From Bacteroidota bacterium (lineage in GTDB: Bacteria; Bacteroidota; Bacteroidia; Chitinophagales; Chitinophagaceae): DNA of 64,000 bases. A program made the translations under genes and the position numbers. The notes under the pieces were generated by a model. It saw only the letters and a program-made list of their open reading frames with translations, did not search any database and was not told the DNA's origin. Below are positions 58,996 through 64,000 of this stretch, piece after piece (position 1 is the first letter of the stretch; every line of letters begins with the position of its first letter). Location of the stretch: assembly GCA_023428755.1 (NCBI GenBank), contig JAEYWX010000017.1:326968-390967 (forward strand), given 5' to 3'.

Positions 58996-59019
58996 GCAAA
59001 TAAGCTCTGATAAACATAT

Positions 59020-59472
59020 ATGGACTACCTCATCAAAAACCAATCACTCGAATTAAAACACCAACCCGGCAAAGGTGCCTGGACGTATCATATTCAACTA
59101 CCCAATACCAAACATCTTGTAGGCAAATGGGGATCGCTGAAAGTATCGGGTACCATTGACGGTTATAAAGTAGAAGCCAAAAATCTGTTTACCATTAAAG
59201 GACAGGATAAGCTCCTCTCCATTAACGAAACGATCAGAAAAGCGATCAACAAAAAAGGCGGCGATACTGTTACTGTAACCCTTTACCTGTTATCGTCCCA
59301 AAACCAAATCACTGAAAAAGAAATACAGGATGCTTTTGCAGATGCAGATGTAATAAAGGCATTCAACAAACTTCCGCAAGAAGAACGAACCAAAATCATG
59401 CAAACCATCATTGCCCAAAAAACAGAAGAAAAACAACTGAAAATGATCGTGAAGTATATTGAAGAATTATAA
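59020..59472 (+). CDS. DUF1905/YdeI-like protein
   Basis: Protein of 150 aa. Residues 1-95 form a DUF1905 domain (GAWTYHIQLPNTKHLVGKWG, then LKVSGTIDGYKVEAKNLF and KGGDTVTVTLYLL), a small barrel. The last 45 residues (DADVIKAFNKLPQEERTKIM and IVKYIEEL) form the helical YdeI/OmdA C-terminal motif. Family members are annotated as bacteriocin-protection or antibiotic-tolerance related, without known biochemistry. It is the last gene of the cassette-like run, preceded by repeat copy B. Confidence 0.85.
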   Translation: MDYLIKNQSLELKHQPGKGAWTYHIQLPNTKHLVGKWGSLKVSGTIDGYKVEAKNLFTIKGQDKLLSINETIRKAINKKGGDTVTVTLYLLSSQNQITEKEIQDAFADADVIKAFNKLPQEERTKIMQTIIAQKTEEKQLKMIVKYIEEL

Positions 59473-59682
59473 CCTTTTGTTACCAGCAAAGACTCCTGAA
59501 ATAAACCTTTGCTCTATTTGCCATCTTTTCACTGATAAAATTTTGCAGCTTTTAGTTTCAGAGATGTCTCCTGCGTCGACATGACGTGCAAGAGTTTGAG
59601 AAATAGTACAAACTCAGCATTCTAATCGTTAAACCGATACTTCACCTTTTAACCGTAGCAGAAGAACTGTTCAATTAAAAAA

Positions 59683-60348
59683 TCACTTCAACTTCCTCGT
59701 AAACCGTATTCCCATCGGCACAGAAAAAAAAGTATAGTTTTCCCGGTTGAGGTTATTGCCAAAAAAACCGATGGCATCAATACCGTCGGGTTGCAGACAG
59801 CTGTTGGCTTCTTTGTATTTGATGGAAAACATTTTGTGACGGGCACCCAGGCCTATAAACATTTCATAACTCCAGTTGGGCGAACCAAACAAGGCTTCCC
59901 GCATACCGATGCGAAAACTCAGATCCACCACATCTTTCACCCGTTTATAGGTATCAAATTTTTCATAGGCAGGTACGCCGTTTACACAATCCATTCCCAG
60001 CCATGCTTCTTCTTTGCGTTCGGTGTGCTTGTACATGGCACCTGCTTCAAAAAATGCGCTGTGCCGGTTATTCATGTACCAGCGGGCAAACGGAGCAATG
60101 GCATAACCGGCTAACGGTTTTGTATAACCGTCGGCAGCAAAATAAACGGACACATCTGCGCCCACAGCAAATCTCGGTTTCAGCATCACATCCATACCCA
60201 ATCGCACACTCGATTCAAACGGATCGAACAAGGCCAGCGGTTGCAAACGCAACTGCTGTTTGTAACTGTTTTTTACAACGGTATCTTTTTGTGCAACTGC
60301 AACAAACCATAAAACGCAACCGGCTACGGTAACAAAGAATTTCTTCAT
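59683..60348 (-). CDS. Outer-membrane beta-barrel-like protein (DUF3575-like)
   Basis: Secreted protein of 221 aa with a Sec signal (MKKFFVTVAGCVLWFVAVAQ). Alternating-strand blocks RLQPLALFDPFESSVRLGMD, AIAPFARWYMNNRHSAFFEA, DLSFRIGMREALFG, YEMFIGLGARHKMFSIKY and FFSVPMGIRFTRKLK are characteristic of small 8-strand outer-membrane barrels; DUF3575 is the closest pattern I recall. No function is assigned. It begins 6 bases after the stop of the LVIVD lipoprotein gene, so the three genes 61658-59683 are likely one operon. Confidence 0.75.
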   Translation of the reverse strand: MKKFFVTVAGCVLWFVAVAQKDTVVKNSYKQQLRLQPLALFDPFESSVRLGMDVMLKPRFAVGADVSVYFAADGYTKPLAGYAIAPFARWYMNNRHSAFFEAGAMYKHTERKEEAWLGMDCVNGVPAYEKFDTYKRVKDVVDLSFRIGMREALFGSPNWSYEMFIGLGARHKMFSIKYKEANSCLQPDGIDAIGFFGNNLNRENYTFFSVPMGIRFTRKLK

Positions 60349-60354
60349 CAGGTA

Positions 60355-61116
60355 TTATTGGATAGAAGAGAGAAGAACGGGGTTACGGTTATCAGTAATA
60401 TCGTAAAGGGTAGAACCGGTTTGTGTCCAGCAGATCAACACATTGTTGTAAGGAATCACATCCATGTACCATTCGTTGTTACCGATCACCTTGATCTGTA
60501 CGGGATCGTATCCGTTGGAAATATCGTACACACGTAAACCCACCGTACGGTCGCATACATACAGCACATCATCTTTGTAACCCAGTCCATACGGTTCGTT
60601 TACAAACATCGCTTTGCGTTGAATCGGGTTTAAAATATCTTTCACATCATACACAGCAAGGATACTTTGCACACCACCACATTCTGCATTTACACGCAAC
60701 GTTGCATAGGCTACTGTATCTTTCGCCACTACAGGATCGCAACGACGAAGAACAGTTGGTGAAATAGCCTGGCTTAATTTTTCCGGGCTTTCGGGATTGG
60801 TAATGGAAAAGATATGCACCACACTTGTACTGCCAATAAACAATTTGTCTTTAAACGGATAAATGGTTTCAATTTCAAAACCAACCTTCACGGTTTTGAT
60901 GAGTTGTGGTGAAGCACCATTGCTGATGGAAAACACACGCAGGTTTTCTTTGTCAACAGCATATAAATAATTTCCCACTACTGCAAAGCGTGCCATGGAA
61001 CCACCCTGCCCTGCCTGTCCGCCACCGGCAAACGAGTTATTACTTTCTTTCGAGCAATAAAGAAAGAGTATTGATACAGTAGCGAGACAAACGATGTTGT
61101 ATATGATCTTGCGCAT
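60355..61116 (-). CDS. LVIVD-repeat beta-propeller lipoprotein
   Basis: Lipoprotein of 253 aa from ATG at 61116 (MRKIIYNIVCLATVSILFLYC, lipobox LFLYC, Cys21). The body consists of propeller repeats of the LVIVD type: NLRVFSISNGASPQLIKTV, VVHIFSITNPESPEKL, ILAVYDVKDILNPIQRKAMF, GLRVYDISNGYDPVQI and STLYDITDNRNPVLL, spaced about 45 residues apart. It overlaps the stop region of the next upstream gene (short overlap), which encodes a shorter relative. Probably a surface or periplasmic binding scaffold (inference). Confidence 0.85.
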   Translation of the reverse strand: MRKIIYNIVCLATVSILFLYCSKESNNSFAGGGQAGQGGSMARFAVVGNYLYAVDKENLRVFSISNGASPQLIKTVKVGFEIETIYPFKDKLFIGSTSVVHIFSITNPESPEKLSQAISPTVLRRCDPVVAKDTVAYATLRVNAECGGVQSILAVYDVKDILNPIQRKAMFVNEPYGLGYKDDVLYVCDRTVGLRVYDISNGYDPVQIKVIGNNEWYMDVIPYNNVLICWTQTGSTLYDITDNRNPVLLSSIQ

Positions 61117-61127
61117 AGGTTTCAGTT

Positions 61128-61658
61128 TTAGCGTCGGCATTTAGGATCGGTTACAGTTGCTAATTTCCAGTCCACAACAATTCCTTTTGATGGGTCCACG
61201 CATTCAAAATACGTATTGCTTACAGGTGGGTATTCATTGTTGTGATAAGGAAACACATCTTCCAGCCGCTTTACCAACGATGGACTGGAAGGATTACTGA
61301 TATTAAATACCAGCAGATCATTAAAATTATTGACGTATAAAAAATTGTCCTTGATGGAAATTTCGGTACTAAACGGAACGTTGAGAAACGCAAGTTTTAC
61401 CGGTTGTGAAGGATTGCTGATGTCGATCAAATGAACGCCGGTGTTTACATCGTTCTGCAGCAGCAGATTTCCTTTTACATACACTTTCCCGGGTTTTGTA
61501 ATTGCTTTGGCCGATTGTACAGAGATGGCTGTGAGATTTTCGGGTTTTACATATACCGGAGCATAGGCCTGTTGTCCTCCGCTCCAGCTACCGGACCCAA
61601 GGGGATCGCAGCTTTGCAACAGCAGAAACAGCGATACCAGGCAGGTGAAATTTCTCAT
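61128..61658 (-). CDS. LVIVD-like lipoprotein, short relative of the downstream gene
   Basis: Lipoprotein of 176 aa from ATG at 61658 (MRNFTCLVSLFLLLQSC, lipobox LLLQSC, Cys17); the frame is open 55 codons further upstream but these have no signal-peptide logic and overlap a terminator region. Two LVIVD-like units are visible: TGVHLIDISNPSQPVKLAFL and DLLVFNISNPSSPSLVKRLE. The C terminus has VSNTYFECVDPSKGIVVDW. It is 12 bases upstream of its paralogue. Likely the same role, as a pair. Confidence 0.8.
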   Translation of the reverse strand: MRNFTCLVSLFLLLQSCDPLGSGSWSGGQQAYAPVYVKPENLTAISVQSAKAITKPGKVYVKGNLLLQNDVNTGVHLIDISNPSQPVKLAFLNVPFSTEISIKDNFLYVNNFNDLLVFNISNPSSPSLVKRLEDVFPYHNNEYPPVSNTYFECVDPSKGIVVDWKLATVTDPKCRR

Positions 61659-61761
61659 AAAAAGTGGTTTGTCTGTTGAATGAGTCTTAAAAAAGGAATT
61701 CCGCTGCATGGGATTTCCTGATAACAACAAAATAATACAGAAATAACCCAAAACATATAAA

Positions 61762-61792
61762 AAAGAGCAAAGCCTAAATCGCTTTGCTCTTT
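61762..61792 (-). terminator. Terminator downstream of the YqaE gene
   Basis: AAAGAGCAAAGC (61762-61773) and GCTTTGCTCTTT (61781-61792) form a perfect 12-bp stem with a 7-base loop, followed on the minus strand by a run of T residues. It follows the YqaE stop by 20 bases. Confidence 0.9.
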
Positions 61793-61812
61793 CCATTTCA
61801 GTTGAAAATAAA

Positions 61813-62208
61813 TTATACCACACCTAACACAACCAGCAACGAATAAATAACACCCGGCACCCAAAACAGCAAGGTAAGTACCAGGCTGATCCAGAATTTG
61901 GTGTTGATCGCATTTTGGTGCAGATACACTGCCAGTGGTGGCAACAGAATGGCAAGAATCACCAGTAAAATAGTTTGCTCATCTGCATCTTTTCCCTGGC
62001 GCTTCGCTTGTTTAAAAGCGTTTACTTCCTTTTTCACTTCTTTGATACGTTGCTTCTTTTCTTTTTTAGAAAGACTGTTGAAGGCATCAACTGCATTTGT
62101 AACATGTTCCTGCATCGCTTTTTCCGTTACTGGAACAATAGCCTGCACATGCACTGATTGAAATAAAAAGAAAGCGAATAACAAAAAGAGGATTGATTGT
62201 TTTTTCAT
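61813..62208 (-). CDS. YqaE/Pmp3 family membrane protein with signal peptide
   Basis: Protein of 131 aa. A signal peptide (MKKQSILFLLFAFFLFQSVH...VQA) is followed by a charged helix (about 30-75, with KKEKKQRIKEVKKEVNAFK). The last 50 residues are the Pmp3/YqaE domain: LLVILAILLPPLAVYLHQ, then ISLVLTLLFWVPGVIYSLLV with two membrane spans. Stand-alone YqaE proteins are stress-related small membrane proteins; this N-terminal extension is typical for Bacteroidota. It is transcribed alone and has its own terminator. Confidence 0.88.
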   Translation of the reverse strand: MKKQSILFLLFAFFLFQSVHVQAIVPVTEKAMQEHVTNAVDAFNSLSKKEKKQRIKEVKKEVNAFKQAKRQGKDADEQTILLVILAILLPPLAVYLHQNAINTKFWISLVLTLLFWVPGVIYSLLVVLGVV

Positions 62209-62348
62209 AAACAGTTTTTTTAATGAGTTAGCAAATTGTAAGCCAAACAGATTGCAAATATAGTGTTGTGTGTACTTGTTTGTTTACAAGATATGCAGCA
62301 GTGGCCGGTGGGAACACCGACCACGACTAATTGAATGAAAAGATTATT

Positions 62349-64000
62349 TTAATACTGCCACCGTACAAATGCTTCCATTGCAGCATACTGTGTTAAACCA
62401 AGTTTGCCATACAGATTGGCTGTTGCTGCATTGCGTTCTTCAGCACGTTGCCAGAACTCTCTGCTGTCGCTGCCCTGGAAGGGCACCATATCTTTTTGTG
62501 ATTGATGAATGAAAATACCAAAGCGTTTTTTCATCACTTGCTCCGGACTCATCGGTATCGCCATTTCAATTTCTTCAATGTTCCACTCCTGCCATGCACC
62601 TTTGTACAACCACAACCAGCAATCGTTGATCCATGTATCACCTGCTGCTTTGATTCGTCGCAATGATTCGAGTACTACATTAAAGCAAACCAGATGTGTG
62701 CCATGCGGATCAGCAAAATCACCGGCACAATACACTTGCTGTGGTTGAATCTTTCGCAGCAGTTCCATGGTAAGCCTGATGTCTTCTTCACCCATTGGAT
62801 TTTTTTCAATAGTGCCTGTTTCGTAAAACGGAAGGTTTTGAAAATGCCATTGGCCTTCCTTCAATCCAACATAACGACAGGTAGCCGCTGCTTCGCAACG
62901 TCTGATCAATCCTTTGATGGCACGTATCTCAGCAGTATCAACCTGGTTCGATTTTTTATTTTCCAGATAACCTCTTGCTTCTGCAAGTATGCTTCTTGAT
63001 TTGGATGCATCCGATCCCACCATATCTTCAAACCCTACTGCAAAATCCATAAAGCGAGTTACAAACTCATCGGTTACTGCAATGTTGCCGCTGGTTTGAT
63101 AAGCTACATGTACTTCATGTCCCTGATCATGCAAACGCTGGAAGGTGCCACCCATCGAAATAATATCATCATCGGGATGGGGTGAAAACAGAATCACTTT
63201 TTTGGGATACGGATTACTGCGTTCCGGATGATTGGGCATTACAGCATTGGGTTTACCACCGGGCCATCCGGTAATACTGTCACGCAACATGTAATATACC
63301 TGCAGGTTGATCTCATACGCATCTCCTTTTTCCACCAGCAGATCACCCAAACCAAATTCATTGTAATCGGTATTGGTTAAACTCAATACAGGTTTGCCCA
63401 ACTTCAATGATAAATTCACCACTGCTTTTTTGATCATCTTATCGGTCCATTCGCACTCACCGGTTAACCACGGACTTTTATAACGGGTAAGCTCAGCCGC
63501 AGCCATTTCATCAATCACAAACATCACATCATCGTGATTCTGTAACAACGATGCCGGTACATGTTCCGTATCATCACCTTCAACCGATTGTTGAATAACA
63601 GGAGCTTTTGTCGGGCCCCATGCCATCAATATAATTTTCTTTGCTTTGAGAATGGTACCAATACCCATCGTGATGGCCAAACGTGGCACTGCACTGATGT
63701 TGGCAAACTCGTAACTGTTGGCCAGGCGTGTAGAGTTAGTGAGTGTGGTTAACCGTGTTTTGGTAAACACACTCGAACCAGGTTCGTTAAAACCGATATG
63801 ACCGTTTACACCAATGCCGAGTATTTGCAGATCGATACCACCTGCCTCTGCAATTTTTTGTTCGTAGGCTGCGCAATGTTGTTTTACATCTTCTTTGGCA
63901 GTGGTACCATCGGGTATATGACAATTGTTTTGATCGATATCTACTTTATCAAACAACTGTTGTTTCATAAAGCGATGATAGCTTTGGATTGCATCCCGCT
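62349..64000 (-). CDS. nagB: Glucosamine-6-phosphate deaminase/PIG-L deacetylase fusion (start beyond the window)
   Basis: Two-domain protein; 550 codons are visible and the 5' end lies past the right edge (the in-frame codons before the ATG at 63968, ending SYHRFM, match NagB). The NagB part converts glucosamine-6-phosphate to fructose-6-phosphate and ammonia: GIGVNGHIGFNEPGSSVFTK with the active-site block, TRLTTLTNSTRLANSYEF and ITMGIGTILKAKKIILMAWG. The second domain, starting at about codon 260 of the visible part, is PIG-L/LmbE-like: ILFSPHPDDDIISMGGTFQR, the metal HPDD motif, and GDFADPHGTHLVCFN. Such NagB-PIG-L fusions occur in Bacteroidota. PIG-L members de-N-acetylate GlcNAc derivatives; the pair could act in amino-sugar use (inference). 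Confidence 0.9.
   Translation of the reverse strand, partial: RDAIQSYHRFMKQQLFDKVDIDQNNCHIPDGTTAKEDVKQHCAAYEQKIAEAGGIDLQILGIGVNGHIGFNEPGSSVFTKTRLTTLTNSTRLANSYEFANISAVPRLAITMGIGTILKAKKIILMAWGPTKAPVIQQSVEGDDTEHVPASLLQNHDDVMFVIDEMAAAELTRYKSPWLTGECEWTDKMIKKAVVNLSLKLGKPVLSLTNTDYNEFGLGDLLVEKGDAYEINLQVYYMLRDSITGWPGGKPNAVMPNHPERSNPYPKKVILFSPHPDDDIISMGGTFQRLHDQGHEVHVAYQTSGNIAVTDEFVTRFMDFAVGFEDMVGSDASKSRSILAEARGYLENKKSNQVDTAEIRAIKGLIRRCEAAATCRYVGLKEGQWHFQNLPFYETGTIEKNPMGEEDIRLTMELLRKIQPQQVYCAGDFADPHGTHLVCFNVVLESLRRIKAAGDTWINDCWLWLYKGAWQEWNIEEIEMAIPMSPEQVMKKRFGIFIHQSQKDMVPFQGSDSREFWQRAEERNAATANLYGKLGLTQYAAMEAFVRWQY

Overview
The window looks like a chromosome segment of a Bacteroidota bacterium, most likely a Chitinophagaceae-type soil or freshwater organism. 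The reasons are a SusC/SusD pair under an ECF sigma/FecR control pair, many lipoprotein signal peptides, TAnnTTTG promoters with an upstream TTTG or TTG, weak Shine-Dalgarno signals, a futalosine-type UbiD decarboxylase and moderate GC (about 40% by eye). No rRNA, tRNA, CRISPR array, prophage or transposase gene was seen.

Layout. 1-1750: the 5' half of an L-rhamnose transporter (rhaT, cut by the left edge) facing a GntR-type regulator. 1799-15050: one minus-strand polysaccharide utilisation locus. It reads sigma, FecR, SusC, SusD, LamG lipoprotein, GH144-type beta-1,2-glucanase, metallophosphoesterase, FGly sulfatase, esterase, GDPD lipoprotein. I read it as a candidate system for decorated beta-1,2-glucans such as osmoregulated periplasmic glucans carrying phosphoglycerol and acyl groups; this is the most interesting part of the window. 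15100-28100: housekeeping genes (CsaA-like, Ogt, Cdd, LepB, PdhB, saccharopine dehydrogenase-like, LepA), an NtrC-type response regulator lacking its DNA-binding domain, and a 49-residue membrane protein with its own promoter. 28289-31562: a frameshifted DUF2809 gene, an M20 amidohydrolase, a GNAT and an acyl-CoA-binding protein.

31559-36597: a four-gene surface-glycan cluster (GT4, flippase, beta-propeller transferase, GNAT). 36964-42993: Sua5, a KefC/KefF-like K+ efflux pair with a hemerythrin-like protein, TpiA and a GlmU-like protein. 43106-47025: an outer-membrane receptor with a FAS1 lipoprotein. 47170-52785: PurC, two membrane proteins, a lactonase, RidA, a serine/threonine dehydratase and PdxJ. 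52800-56456: a SET-domain protein, a DUF2452 protein and UbiD, interspersed with palindromic and short-repeat elements.

56457-59472 is an accessory, cassette-like stretch of small unrelated genes (a Cys-rich orphan, a membrane zinc-ribbon protein, DUF1398, DUF1905). They are separated by structured, partly repeated intergenic DNA that includes a 53-bp direct repeat and an attC-like inverted repeat. 59683-64000 holds a barrel-like outer membrane protein, two LVIVD-type lipoproteins, a YqaE/Pmp3 protein and a NagB-PIG-L fusion cut by the right edge.
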